Source of the DNA: Hoplostethus atlanticus
Taxonomy: Eukaryota; Chordata; Actinopteri; Trachichthyiformes; Trachichthyidae
Direction of reading: 5' to 3'
NCBI GenBank assembly: GCA_034670405.1
Contig: JAXDDX010000001.1
Coordinates: 12,509,501 to 12,573,500 of the forward strand
Length of the DNA: 64,000 bases
Part shown: one piece after another, positions 1 to 12,735 of the stretch
How the letters are laid out: every line of letters starts with the position of its first letter
How positions within the stretch are numbered: the first letter of the stretch is position 1
The notes under the pieces: generated by a model
What the model saw: the letters and a program-made list of their open reading frames with translations, nothing else
Told to the model about the DNA's origin: nothing
Database searches by the model: none
Translations under genes and position numbers: made by a program

Positions 1-1088
1 CTCTCTCTCTCTCAATACACTGATATTAGAGCTGGGCAGCTGTCAGAGCAGTTACAGGTGTTAAAAGAGTCCAGAGCCTGGTGTACAGGTACAGTTTGCC
101 ACAAACAGAAACCCACAGTCGGCTCTCAGCACTGGGAGCAGAGCAGGTCTCGTTGTTAATTGGACTGAGGGTTGCAGGTGGCCAAGCCTACGGGGCTTGA
201 AAACTGACATGTTATTAATTAAGACGTGAGGCGGTGTCGCAAGAGACACGGGTCAGCACCAAAACTGGAACCATTAGCCCTGCCTTTTATTTTCAATCTT
301 TCAAATTCTGCTTTAGCACCAAGGTCAAATAAAGACAAATTGTTATTTGCAATGATGGCCAGGCGGTAATTGCTACCAGGCAGTGGTTGATTTCAGTGAG
401 CACACATGTGTAAGCATTAGTTTGTCTGGGGGGTAACATCTCCCTGTTGGACCTGGCCTTAGACAGCAGGCTAACTCTCGCTTTAATGATAATAATAAGG
501 CTAACATGGTATAGCCTCTCTCTCTCCGAGCCCACAATTACTAGCCTGGCACACTGCGTACGCACAGAGTCTGTCTGGGGAGCAAGCCACTGGATAATAC
601 CTGGTTACCTGCCTCAGGCATTCAGGGAACATACACAGCGTGGACACATGAATGCGAGTACGCGCACACGCGCACACGCATGCACTTCACACTGATCACT
701 CTTAAGCGCCAAAGACTCATCATTCAGTTGCAACATATAAAATCAAATAAGACTATAAATTCTCTGGTCACTTTCACATTCAAAATCACTATCTCACTTC
801 TTGACGCGTTTATGGCCGAGCCACATCCTGTCTGATTCAACATTATCTGGTTGAACATTAATCCTTATTGCGCGCTTGCCCTATTTATCTAAGCATCTGG
901 CTTTTCTCCATGTTGGCAGCCGGTCGAAGTGATTTTTGTACCTTAGGATGAGGCAGGTGTAAATATTGACCCGTGGCCTAGCGTCCGGTGTGGTCGCTGG
1001 CTCACATGCCATTGCCCTCTGCGCTCACCAATCAGATGTGGGCAGATCAAAAGGAGGGCAAGCTGAACACAGAGGCGTTACCCACATG

Positions 1089-1091
<3 letters not shown>

Positions 1092-1121
<30 letters not shown>
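1092..1121. repeat. (CA)n microsatellite
   Basis: An uninterrupted CA run of about 15 units. Confidence 0.95.
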
Positions 1122-1124
<3 letters not shown>

Positions 1125-1894
1125 CCAACACCTGGCCAGTCTCATATAGGTCCTAATGGTAATCTCTTGTTACTGAGTACAGTGCTGGCCTTTGGTAGCA
1201 ATGTCAATATGATCACCACAAACTGTATATACTAGTTTATCCACAGTACAAATATATATAACGTTTCTTTCCTACAGTCTCAAACAGTTCAATCAATGTT
1301 TGGGAATTTGCAGCCAAATCTCGAAAACAGAAACAAGCGTCTAGGATCTTCAAGGAGGAGAGAGTTCAGGAGAGCAAACACTTTTTCAGAGCTTTAACAT
1401 CATAAACAAGCTTTAAAGTGTTGATTGTCACTGAGTAATTCAAACTTGGTCTCCCATTCACTGTCAATAGTGGACCTCCAGGATTTCTCCCTGGATGGGA
1501 TCACCAAGATAATACATTACACACTCTTACACACTCTTATCCAGAGCAACTTAGAATGAGTTCAACAGTAGAATAAGCCTAAATTTACAAGCACTAGCAC
1601 ATGTCTCTAGTCTTGGGAGAGGCTCAGAACAAGAAATCAAACACAAACGGTCCAAATTCATAGAAATACAATTTGTTTGGTGTATTTTCCCATTAATTAT
1701 ATATATATATATTAATAATTAGAAATAATCATATAGAGATATAGAATGGATAGATCCATGAAAGGATATGTGGAGGAGAGTGGTAATAAAATGTCTTCTT
1801 TCCCTCCTGGTCTATCAAGCATTGCTTATCGGAGAGTGGTGCAGTTTAGTGGTGCAGTTTACAGTAGATGAAAGTTCTTTGAATCAAATCACCG

Positions 1895-2500
1895 TTACAG
1901 TCTCAAAGGGCTTCACAGTGCCCAGCGTGTGAAACAATAAATGGTTAGTACACGACCTCCCCCAGCCTTGGACCCTCACAGAGGACAAGGAAAAACTCCC
2001 GCAAAACCTATTAGGAAAAAATGGAAGAAACCTCAGGAGGGGCTACTCAGACAGGGATCCCCCTAGCAGGACGGTTGGGCGTGCAGTAGATGCCGAGTTT
2101 GGGCAAGCAGCGTATACAAGAGTGCATAAAAGTTTATTTGGGTGGGACATCCAGATCTGATGGGGCGGCATCACAGCAAACAGCAGCTCAGTCAGCATCA
2201 TAGGAGTGGGGGGACCACGCAGACGCCAACTCTGCCGAGCTGCAGCCTGGAACAGATAGGAGACACACCCACACACACCCATACACACACTCTCACTCAC
2301 ACAGACAAACATGACCGAGCGTCAGTGGACAGGAGCAGGTTGACCAGGAGAATAAGACATGTAGGCAGGATGCTAGTATCCGGCAGGAACCTGAGCTATA
2401 GGGTGAGCTAACTGGTCTACTGAGCCACTCCCTCAAGACTATGTGTGGTCAAAGAGAATAAATGGGTTTTTAGCCTTGACTTCTTCAACAGAAGTTTGCA
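1895..2500. repeat. Degenerate dispersed teleost repeat
   Basis: Phrases such as AAAAACTCCCGCAAAACC, GGAAGAAACCTCAGGA, GGGATCCCCCTAGCAGGAC and GTTTTTAGCCTTGACTTCT resemble a high-copy percomorph interspersed element. A CA-rich run interrupts it near 2270-2310. Class unknown to me. Confidence 0.5.
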
Positions 2501-3242
2501 TTTTCATGCGTATTCGTCTTTTAACCACCTCACAGTCGTGGACAAATCACATTTTCCTCCCTCTCTATGTTTCTCACTCACTCTCTCTGAGTCTTTTTAC
2601 TTATTTAATTTAACACATAATATATTTAATATATAACTTTTTTTTAGCCCTGTCAAGATTCAAAATCATTATTTTTCAAGAGAGACCTGGCCAAGGAAGC
2701 AGGAACTGTCTGCTCCCATTTGTCTCTTTTTCTCTGAAGTGTTAAGGGGGATTAATTCAGCAACACACACGCACATACACACACACACACAGACCACAGA
2801 CACCATCCTGTTTCTCATCCTCCTACATGGCTGGAGGCTTTGAACTTGGTAACACTGGTCATGGTGGTCAAAACCGCGACTAGCCATTCTGGATGTCAGC
2901 TGGCCCCAAAATATGGTCTTTCTTTCATGCGTCCCATTATAAAGATCAAAATTATGAACGCTGGCCAGTCATAATATCAGCTATTCTTTTCAGTTGTCTC
3001 TTGCATCATTGTTTGTCAGTGCGTATGTTCTCCACTGTGGCACAGTTTACTGGTCTCCCATAGGCAGACCATTAATTGCTTGGCGCCTCTCAAGAAAAAA
3101 CAGGAAAAAAGCAAACAAAGAAACAGTTTTGTTAATAGCCTGCTGCAGTTGGCTGCTGATTTGGCCCTTCTAGTAATGCCAATTCTTTTGGAACACACAC
3201 AAACATCATACTGCCACCCATCATTAGCAGGGCTCCTTGTGC

Positions 3243-3430
3243 ATGTGTGTGTGTGTGTGTGTGTGTGTGTCTATGTGTGTGTCTAAGTGTATATGTGTGC
3301 ATGTGTGCATGCGCGTGTGCACGTGCATATATATGCATGCATGTGTGAATGTATACATGTGCATATGTGTGTATGTGCATTTGTGCACGTGTGTGTCCAT
3401 GCATGTGTGGATGCGTGCATGTTTACATGG
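3243..3430. repeat. (TG)n and TGTA/TGCA-type imperfect repeat
   Basis: A pure TG run to about 3271, followed by purine-pyrimidine alternation (GTGTGCATGCGCGTG, ATATATGCATGCATG), a potential Z-DNA-forming tract of about 190 bp. Confidence 0.9.
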
Positions 3431-3804
3431 GGTGTGTGTGAGTTTCTCAGAGAAAAGGAAAACTTTGTCATCACTTGTGTGCCAGACTGTTGGCACTGCC
3501 ACTATACTTAAGTGCACACACAGACAAACATGCATGCACATACGCACACATATATATATACGTACGCTTTCAGTGGAGGCTTTTTTGGAGGTCTTCCCAT
3601 CCGCGTTACTGAAGCATGAGAATGAAATTGACAGTCTTCGGCTGCAGGATGGCACAGCAGAAATAAACAACTTCTGCCAGCTTCCATGGCATGTCTCAAC
3701 AGACAATGGTTTAGAGCAGCCAAATGGCACAGTTGCAATGTCCTTCTCGAGCAATTTCCCCACAAATATTTGTACTCTTCAGTTGTGTTTTTGTCTGCGA
3801 GAGT

Positions 3805-3829
3805 CTGTGTGTGTGTGTGTGTGTGTGTG
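3805..3829. repeat. (TG)n microsatellite
   Basis: A pure TG run. Confidence 0.9.
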
Positions 3830-4218
3830 AATGATGATCTCTGACATGTGTGTCATTACCATAAAAAATGATTGTTTTCAGGATAAACGGAAATTGAATC
3901 ATGTAGAAAATATTTCACAGTGACCAGAGAATCATACACATTTTATGACCTGATGATAATTTTACTGTGAATCAGGAGATAAATCTCACTGTAGACGTCT
4001 GTACAACACAGAAAACGGGAGGTGTAGAAAAAGAGAGGAAAAGTTCAAGGAGAGAAAGACAAAAAAGCAATTTAAGAAAAGAACTCTGTAACCCCTGGGT
4101 CCTGGCAAGGGCCAAATAAACGGGGCTTATCTTGTTTATGTGGGGAAGATAACTAGCATGCTTATCTGGCTGGGGAAAGAGGAACCTCCACCATGGCTGT
4201 GCACTGACACTGGGGACT

Positions 4219-4262
4219 GTGTGTGTGTGTATGTGTCTGCGTGTGTGTGTGTGTGTGTGTGC
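4219..4262. repeat. (TG)n microsatellite
   Basis: A TG run with interruptions (ATGTGTCTGC). Confidence 0.9.
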
Positions 4263-4951
4263 GTGCACGTGTGAGCATGACAGCTGGTCACACAGCCTGG
4301 CCCGGGCTCAATTGTTGAACAAAAGTCCAACTCAACACTTGTCATTCAAGTTCACATCATACCATCCACGGGGAACTGCATATGGTTTTTATAAATGCAT
4401 AAAAGTGCAAGAGCAGAAGTTAGCGGAAGCTGTTGTTTCCATGTCTGCTTTTTAAAACAGTGTTATTGCAAATTCTTACTGTTTAAGTGTTTACAACGTT
4501 GCAAGAATTGACAGCCTTTCTGGTGAGTTTTTAGAAAGACTGGTTTTACTTTCCTGTCTATGTATTTCCTTTTACTTTGGTTGCTTTTTTTTTAGTGCTG
4601 TTGTGTTGTTTATCTCTATCTGAACAGAAGTGATATTGCCAGCGACTCCAACAGTCGTCCAACAGAGTTATTTGAAGTGACGGATAGGTATGGATCATGG
4701 ACTGCCTTGTAATTAAGAGAGATTGCTATTTTCCCCTCAGAATGGGCTCTCCTATCCTGATCTGTAATTATATGTTGTTCAAACATAGAGGGGAGTGTCC
4801 CTGGTTATTGTGCAGCCTGCTTTATACCAGCCTCTACGCGCTCTCTACACCAGCCGCTACCACCTCGAGAACTGCCAACATCGCTGATTTTCTGTCTCGT
4901 CCTTTGGCCTTGAGGTTTAGATTCTTTCTTTTTTTGATCACTTCAGTTAAT

Positions 4952-4952
<1 letters not shown>

Positions 4953-4993
<41 letters not shown>

Positions 4994-5088
4994 CAGTATA
5001 ATGTGTGTATCTGCCACAGTACTTGTCTCGCCTCTTAGGTGCCTGATGGAGCATGGCAGGAAAACAGTGCCTGTGTGTGTGTGCCTGT

Positions 5089-5126
<38 letters not shown>
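4953..5126. repeat. Two (GT)n microsatellites
   Basis: Pure GT runs at about 4953-4988 and 5091-5126, with a shorter impure run at 5072-5090. Confidence 0.9.
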
Positions 5127-5129
<3 letters not shown>

Positions 5130-6513
5130 GTTCCAGGTAGTGCCCTGGTGACCTCAACATAGTGACACTGACGTGCAATAATGATGGATGCCCTGAGAGA
5201 GTGAACTAAGGACCCACCTGGATAATGTTAAAGCTAAAAAACGGAGAAACCGTAAACGTTACAAGATGCTGACCTCCTTGTTTAATTAAGTGCAGTGTGT
5301 GTGCTTTTAAACATTTACTGCCACCCCCGTGAACTTCACTCTTCCTGCAACACGTTCAATTAAAATAAGCTTAGAAACATCCATAAATATTTCAGAAACG
5401 CCAATAGTCATAGAGGTCACAACAGCTGGAAAAATGTGGAGTGTTGATTGATGTTTTCTCTAAAACTCAGTTGTCAAGTGAAAATCCTCGGCTGATCTTC
5501 GGCTTAAATCCGAGGGGCCACATAGGGTAACATTTGACCCCTGCGAATAAGTATAGCCCAGGCAAGGCGCTGAACCACACACAGAGTATATTTGAGTGTA
5601 AAGCTGTGACCCCCTTGTTTTCCAGTAAGAGGAAATTGTCATGCAATGACCCAGTGACCACACTGGAAACCACTTCCCTCTTTGTTATGATTTTGTATGG
5701 CTTAACCGCCTCATTTCCCAGGTTCTGGCCCTCCAGAATACTACCCCACACACTTTGTCACATCCACATCGCTCTGTTTCTGCCATCCCTGACCTTTCAA
5801 TGATGTGTTGACAAAGACACCAGAAGCCTCAAAATTGCAAAATTGCAAAACTTTACAAATGTAGCATCCACAGCGCTCTATGTTTAGTGTCTGAGTGGGT
5901 TGTAAGCATCCCTCTCATGCTTTTTAGGAGAGGATCAGACATAGACCCAAGACAAACACTGACATTGTCTCGTTGTTTTTGTTTGTCCAAGTTGGGTTTT
6001 TTTCTGTCCGACAATCCTCACTCTCGTCCTCGTGCTTTAATTCAAAACCTTTATTTAACAAATTAAATACGGGGATTCATGTGTTTGAAGTAAATGGAAT
6101 TTAACATTGCATTATGAGTATGACTAACCATCCCTAAGCAACAAGTCAACATAAACAAAGGTCAATTTAGTCAAGAAGAAAATGCAATACCCCGTCCTTT
6201 CCTCACACAATTTTACTTTGCACAAAAACTACTAAAACTTCCACTCCATTGTTTATATGTCAGAAACTATGGTTACATAATTAGGAAACCCTCCTGGTTG
6301 ATTAGGTTGATTAGGAATTGACAATTAGATAGTTTTGTGGGGCGCTGAAGAAACACAATCCCCTCTTTATGCTCGAGCTCTGTGGTAACCCACTCAGCGC
6401 CCATACAAGAAATATATTTTACCTTATGAAATCAAGCTCTTTGGGGGAAAAGCAGTTGAAGTGTCATGTTTTTTGTAAATAATGAGAGGGAGAGTGCTGA
6501 ATGCAAAGCGCGT

Positions 6514-6571
<58 letters not shown>
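6514..6571. repeat. (CA)n microsatellite, about 28 units
   Basis: A long uninterrupted CA run. Confidence 0.95.
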
Positions 6572-6572
<1 letters not shown>

Positions 6573-6650
6573 AGGGTTGACTATTCTAGGGAGCCGGTAC
6601 AGTTTGTCCTGGCCATCGAGGTTCAGTGGTATGACCCCCTTTTCCCTCTG

Positions 6651-6651
<1 letters not shown>

Positions 6652-6688
<37 letters not shown>

Positions 6689-6930
6689 TCTATCTCCCTC
6701 ACTCTCACTCCCTCTTTCTTTCTATCTCTCTCATTCCCTTCTCTCCATCTCTCTTTTGAGTCCAGAGCAATTAGAGAGGCAAAGAGGGAAAAGAGGAATG
6801 TGTGAGCATGCTTTGTCAGGATTAAGAGAAAGAGAGAGGGAGTAAAAGAGAGAAAGTGAGAGATAAAGACAGAGAAAGAGAGAGTGCGAGAGAGCAGAGG
6901 AGAGGAGAGGAGAGGAGAGGAGAGGAGAAG
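6652..6930. repeat. TC/GA-rich tracts ending in a (GGAGA)n run
   Basis: A TC run at 6655-6684, then GA-rich sequence, then the pentamer GAGGA repeated about six times (6896-6928). Strong strand asymmetry; possible H-DNA. Confidence 0.9.
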
Positions 6931-7769
6931 GCCTGTCTTAATTGGCCTGTGTGGCCACGTTGGGCTGTGATGGTCTGGGCTTGCCAAACCCTGTGCCTCA
7001 ATAGTTGGCCTGGCCTTTCGTGCATCCCGTGCATCCGGCCAACCACAACTAACTCTAGTGTGCTCTTTGGCAGTTTCCAATGTCAGGCCTGGGAGAGCTG
7101 TGCCACCCACATCTACACTCTCCTCCACAGCTCAGGAGGCCTCTCCGATGGGGATGGATGGGTGGGTTTTGGGTTTTGGGTTTATTTGGGTACACCAATT
7201 TAGGTTGAGGGGGCATTTCTGTACTCTCTCTATTATTTTGGTCTTCACAACATGACGCTATAGAGATTTTAGATCTAGATGTCAGATTATACATTTAAAT
7301 TTGCCAAAATGAGTTAAAAATGCACCAACCAAATTTAGATGCAGTCACAAGACAAATATATAATAACATCAGGTTTCAGTTCTGTTGGTGTCTTTAAGAG
7401 AAATAAGTAATTCATACATTTTAATTCAACAATAGATTAGCCAATCAGTTTGTATCCGTTTGTATCTGTCAAATGGATTTAACTATTTGGAAATCTCTGC
7501 TTTTTTTAGATTACTGCATAGCACTGCGATATTAACCTACGGCTTAAAGGATCTCGATAAGATCTAACGAACATAACCAAGTTCTGTCATCGGAAAAACA
7601 AGTAAAAGTCCTGGCACATTATCGTGGCTGGGTTTGGCTTGTTTTGGTTGACTTATGTCGTGCCAAATCATGCCCTGTCAGGCACAGCGGTGACGTGATG
7701 GGCCCTGAGGACCAGAGAGTCCCTGATCTGAAGTTTATCTCATCCCCGACCTCTGAGGAGGCACATACT

Positions 7770-7866
7770 CTATAAACACCTGCAGGGAACAGACACAGTC
7801 CCAGACCTGGTGCTGCAGCTCACACACACCTGCCAGTACTAGCTGTACAAAAGAAGCCTGAGAGTA
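7770..7866 (+). promoter_or_regulatory. Orphan TATA promoter and possible noncoding first exon
   Basis: CTATAAACA at about 7770-7778 is preceded by a CRE-like TGACGTGA at 7692-7699 and followed by about 90 bases ending GCCTGAGA with a consensus donor GTAAGTATT at 7867. E-box motifs CACCTGC occur twice. It looks like a gene start on the plus strand, but no downstream coding exon was found before igf2. In tetrapods fast-troponin genes lie on this side of IGF2, so a relic of such a gene is possible. Confidence 0.35.
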
Positions 7867-7867
7867 A

Positions 7868-9115
7868 GTATTTTATTAGGGACTAGACGTTCACAACACG
7901 GCTGTAAACCAGTTACAGATCTTGATAATGTCCGGGGTCTGATAACAATAGTAAATATTTCCACCAAGCCAGTGGAAATCACACTAATGCACTTGTCAAT
8001 GAAGGCAAGCAGAATTCAGTCGCTGATAGTGATGATGTGGTGTTTATGTGCATGTGTGTGTGTATGCAAGTGTGTGCATGTTTGTGTGTGCAAGGCTGCC
8101 ACCAGTCATGCTTCATAAATGAGCTATTTTGGACAACATACACTTCCAGCTGAGTGTTTTTCTCTCTTGGAGGGGGATGGACTCTTTAGTGGGGCAATAA
8201 GGTTTCATGAGACAGGCAAATGTAATTGAGCGGTTTATGACCATAAAACACAGGACAGAGGCTCATCTACAATGGTAGCCTACCAGCTAGTCCCCTTTCC
8301 CAGAAGCAACACATGTGCATCTCATCACTAAAAGACAGAATCTTATGCTAAAGCCAAACAAAATGAGACTTCTCCAAGTCTCAAGTTCAAAATCTTTGAT
8401 AGCAACAGAAAGTAGCCCTGAGAGACTCCAGAAAACTTTGCTGCACTAAGATAACCCCAGCGTCCATAAAACATATTCCATTCTGGGAACAAAGATACCA
8501 TACTGTAATCTGCCCAGTAACAGAGATGTGTGGGTGGGTATGTGAATGCACGTCAACAATAAAAGGTCGTGCCATTTTAAGAATATGCTTGTGATAATTT
8601 GAGACATGTTGGTTGTTAAACTTAGCCTCTGAAATGGAGCTTGCTCCAGCAGTTAGCAAGCCACTGGAGGATGGAGGGATGGATGGATGGGTGAGTGAGT
8701 GAGTGAGAGGCGGGGAGACCTGGTCAGGTTTAGTGTGGCTTGTCGCATAGGGAGGACTGAGGAGTTAACCTTGTCCTATCACAGAGACAGGGAGAGAGAA
8801 AGAGACAGACAGACAGGCAGACAGGCAGACAGGCAGACAGGCAGAGAGAGAGAGAGAGAGAGTGGATGGGTGAGAGGAAGAGAGAGGGTACTAAAAGCAG
8901 CTGGGAGATTCTTTGTAAGGCCGGGAGATGTACTAAATCATTTACAGGGCACATAAGGTTTAAATGATATAAAAAGATTTCAAAAATGGCCCCTAAGCTT
9001 AATACTTCAGTTCATTCTCACATTCGCTCACACACAGAAACGCATGAACACGCAGTCTGCACATACACACTCGTACATGCGTGAAACAGTGATAAAATAC
9101 ATTTTCGAGACATCG
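7868..9115. other. Intergenic between the orphan first exon and igf2
   Basis: No coding exon was found. A GGAT/GAGT run lies at 8676-8710 and a (CAGACAGG)n run at 8805-8843, followed by GA repeats. Confidence 0.6.
8676..8850. repeat. (GGAT)n, (GAGT)n and (CAGACAGG)n repeats
   Basis: GGATGGATGG then GAGTGAGTGAG at 8676-8710; CAGACAGG repeated about five times at 8805-8843; then GA repeats. Confidence 0.9.
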
Positions 9116-9135
9116 TATGTTTGATAAAATGTTTT

Positions 9136-9141
9136 TTTATT
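9136..9141 (-). terminator. Candidate distal polyadenylation signal, igf2
   Basis: AATAAA on the minus strand in an A-rich context, with a GAGTGTGTATGTG element about 50-60 bases downstream. It is the last such hexamer before the left-hand intergenic region. Confidence 0.35.
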
Positions 9142-9457
9142 GATATTAAAAATGAAAGTACATGAATTGTGCATTTCGGACGTTCTAGCGTGCAGAGGTT
9201 AAATCAATAAAATACACACAGGCTGAGTGAGCTACTGACACAGAAAAAGTCGCCATTGCTCGGCAAGATATCCCTTCATATTCAGCGAAAAGAAGTGGTT
9301 GTCTTTCACGCCATTCAAAAGAACACTAGAGTAGCCTGTTTGAACATTACAATAGTGAATGAATGCAGTCCTAGCAGGAAAACATAGAATAAAATAGAAA
9401 ATAAAAACTTGTATTGTCACTGTCTGGAAACAAGATTACCATCTGGGGGAATCTCAG

Positions 9458-9460
<3 letters not shown>

Positions 9461-9491
<31 letters not shown>
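9461..9491. repeat. (AAT)n microsatellite
   Basis: About 10 ATA/AAT units inside the probable igf2 3'UTR. Confidence 0.95.
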
Positions 9492-9492
<1 letters not shown>

Positions 9493-11623
9493 TGCACTGG
9501 TTTGTTGCACAACTGAAGTGGAATATAATCAGAGACAGGACGTAGGATGCTAAGTGAAATCCCTCTGACGGTCGAGGGTAGAGGAGAGAAGTTATGAAGT
9601 ATTGGCTCGACTCTTCACCACAGCATGGTGAGTATCCATTAAGTCTCCATTTCATGGGGTGATGCATTACACAATAGATGAAACTACACTGTGACACACA
9701 ATGACCTTGTTTCTGACACGGGCTTCAGTTGTTTGTCACATGGAGAGCTATATCATTGTGGCCAGGTATGGGTAACAACCTCAGCTGCCCTCCCACTACA
9801 GGATTATCACTTACACTCAGCAACTACTCCACATCTCCCTCAGAGAGCATAGATTTTTTTCCTGAGTGTTTCGACTGCTTCAAAAATGGTTCAGCATGGT
9901 AGCCCTTCATCGAATACATAATGGATGGACGATTGGAAGATTGCGGAGGGGTGACTGGGAGTCTAACCACCCCCAACCCCCCCCTCCAAGCAAATACAGA
10001 TACTGTATAAGATCTGGGGCAATTGTCTGTTACAGAGGGTCCGAGAGAGAGAGGACAAATCTGGGTTGAGAGAATAGAGAGCGAGTGAAACAGAAAAAGA
10101 GAGAGAGAGAGAGAGAGTGAGGAGGGAGAGGACAGTGAGGAATTAAGCAATGATACGCTCTCTGTGATGGTGACAGTGACCTTTTGATGACCTTTGATGG
10201 TTACTAGCGTCATAGTAGCATTGTTACCTCCAGTTAGGGCATCCACACAACGACTAATTTAAGTCGCATGGAAGCTACCCTGAATCTACAACTGACCAGA
10301 CATTTATGGCCACACGACCCAATCATACACTACAAAATCAATGGCACTGGCACATTAACAAAAAGGCTCCTTATCATAGATCATAGGACACCATGCACAA
10401 TTACAAAGACATGATTTAATGAAGGACTGATCATTCCCCCCGCCATCAATACTAAAGTGGCTTCAAAACATAGTGGGTTGAGTACAATCAATGTTGAACA
10501 GTTATTTTCCAATAATAAAAAGTCACTTATGGATGTTTTCCTTTTAACAGATAACCCTGACAGGCTTCTGAAAATCCATGCAGACCAGCGTATTCAGAGT
10601 ATGTGCCTATTTCTGTGACATAACATGCCTAAGCAATCCAGGCTATGCTGCTGTTAAAATATTAATTTAAAGTAACTATGGCAAATGAAAAGAATAAAAG
10701 GAAATATTTTTGGTACAAAGCATCTACAAAAAAGCATTACAACTCCAATTGGAATAAAGAGATCATACAAAATAAATTCGTCAGTTGAGCATCAGTGCTA
10801 CGTATATTATTTGGACCAATTTTTCAAATATATTTTTATAACAAAATAAATAATGCCTTTATACAGTGCCCTTATTTGTATTTCAACAAACAAACAAAAA
10901 AGCTTGGCGGCTCATTACGCAAGATACAGCTCAGACTAAAGGAAAATAACACGACGTCCCTGGAAACTAATTATATATCTATATTTTTATATATATATTC
11001 AAGTATTTGTTTTCAGGCAAAAGCATGTGAATACTACTGATATACAATAAAATAAAATGTTAGTTGACATTATTGCTGTTTTTTCCCTTTGAATTGAAAT
11101 TTTGTGCCTTTCTTTAGAACTGTAAAATAACATTATAACAATAACCATGGAAACAAAAAATGCCTAACTTGCAAAACAGGAATGTCACGGTACCAGAAAC
11201 TGACGGGGTTTTCCTTTTTTTCATTGAACCATTGATATGAAAAGAAAACAGAAAAAAAAAAGACAAAATAAAATATCATCGTTATCCCACTCGCTCTGTG
11301 TCCATGCCATGTTACTTCCTGTCAGAGCAGTCTGCAAAGCCATGGCAAACCGGAAGTACTGTCCCAGAACTGTACTACTGTCCCAATCCAGGCGGTCCAT
11401 GGTGTCCCATTTGTGTCCCCACACTGCTCCCTGTCTCCGGCGGCCTCAGACGGACGGGAGTAGCGGGGACGGGGTCTCAGGTCCCCCTTGCCGCATACGC
11501 TGGCAAGCTAGTGATGAGCAGCCGCTAGCACTCGCTGTTAGCCTAGATGCTAACACAGCCCACATCTTCTCTCAGTGACACTTCCCCCTTTACATTGCCA
11601 CTGCCAGGAGCTCCCCCATATCC

Positions 11624-11629
11624 TTTATT
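11624..11629 (-). terminator. Candidate proximal polyadenylation signal, igf2
   Basis: AATAAA on the minus strand about 870 bases past the stop, followed by GGATATGGGGG. A weak candidate by sequence alone. Confidence 0.35.
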
Positions 11630-12495
11630 TTCCTTTTTTAAAGTCACACTTTCCTTAAAACGGAAAGTTTTCATATTCATTCAAAGAAAAAAAAACGTGC
11701 TTTTCAACCTCTTCTTTGAGTCCATTCCCAAAGCTAGCACCATGACATTTTTTTAAGCTACACGTTCATTGTTCATACAAAAATAGTGCCTTTTTTTCTT
11801 TACTTTGACGTAATCCGTGGCAATGTGCAATTTTGCAGACTCTTTTCTGCTTTTTGTTTGTGATTAAAAGGTGCTGGAACAGGAATCTAATTTTACAAAA
11901 TAATTCCTTACAGTGTGGAAGTCCCTTTATAGTTAGAGGTGCAAACTATTAAGAAAAAGAACTAACAGAGATTTTCTTTTTGCCTCAGGAAAGTGTTGTA
12001 GAATGGATTCTTTCATGCAAGCTGCTCTTCACTTTCTGTTGTCTTCCACAAGGACAAAAAACATTCCGTTGGGTGTCCTCTTGACACTTGCAAGCCATAG
12101 ATCTCTTTCATCTTCTTTTCTCCCTTTCCTTTTCTCTTTTACTTAAGGATCCACCTGAATTGCATTCAGCCGAATTGTTAACTTTTTGTTCATCATTTGT
12201 GTTTGTGCCTTTTGTGTCAGTGAATGAAAGAGAGAGGGAGCGAAAGAGTTGAGACAGGAAGAATGTGAAGGCATGTTTGTGTGCCGGAGGGGTGGGTGGG
12301 TGGGAGGGGGGGCATTAGAGAGGGGCAGGGGGTCAAGAAGTAGTGGATGAGAGCAGGGGGGGATTGGTGGGCTCGGACAGGGCAGAGGAGGTCAAAGAGG
12401 ACTGCCACAGAAATGACGTCAGAGACAAAGCTATAATCCCCTAGTCTTTTTTTCTCCCTCCAAACTCTTGTCTGTGCAAAGGGCTGGCGGCGGGC

Positions 12496-12735
12496 TCATT
12501 TGTGGTTGACATAGTTGTCCGTGGGGAGGAGGACGGGGGGCAGTTTGCTGGGCAGGCTGATCAGGGGCCTGTGGAACACCGCCTGCTCCAGGGCCTCGAT
12601 TTTTTCTGGATGCCTCCGGGACTTTCTGACCCTCAGGATGGAGGGGACACCCCTCCGGAGCCTCTGGGCCGCCTTCCTCTGCCACACCTCGTATTTGGAA
12701 TACTTCACGGTCACATGCTGCTTCCTTGGGACTTC
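12496..12735 (-). CDS. igf2: igf2 coding exon 4 (E peptide) and stop
   Basis: Acceptor CACAATAG follows a C/T-rich run. It encodes EVPRKQH, then [11 protein letters not shown] and LRRGVPSIL through [10 protein letters not shown] and the C-terminal VNHK, then the stop at 12496-12498. This is the standard last coding exon of teleost igf2. A perfect TGACGTCA lies 75 bases past the stop in the 3'UTR. Confidence 0.96.
   Translation of the reverse strand, partial: EVPRKQHVTVKYSKYEVWQRKAAQRLRRGVPSILRVRKSRRHPEKIEALEQAVFHRPLISLPSKLPPVLLPTDNYVNHK

Larger units (their letters stand above)
1..7690. other. Intergenic, repeat-rich, no gene recognised
   Basis: Contains many TG/CA and TC/GA runs, low-complexity ORFs made only by those runs, and degenerate fish repeats near 1500-1560 and 1895-2500. 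Non-repetitive patches (for example 3570-3780, 5460-5800, 6930-7180) show no recognisable protein. Confidence 0.6.
9116..12495 (-). other. igf2: Probable igf2 3'UTR (extent uncertain)
   Basis: AT-rich, non-coding sequence directly after the igf2 stop. Two AATAAA hexamers occur on the minus strand, at 11629-11624 and 9141-9136. The proximal one is followed by a G-rich stretch; the distal one is followed some 50 bases later by a GU-rich run. The distal site would give a UTR of about 3.4 kb. Included simple repeats are a GA run at 10097-10118 and an ATT run at 9461-9491. The choice between ends is inference. Confidence 0.4.

Noticed and set aside
3132..3830. Long His/Thr or Cys/Val ORFs
   Set aside because: Produced entirely by TG/CA repeats.
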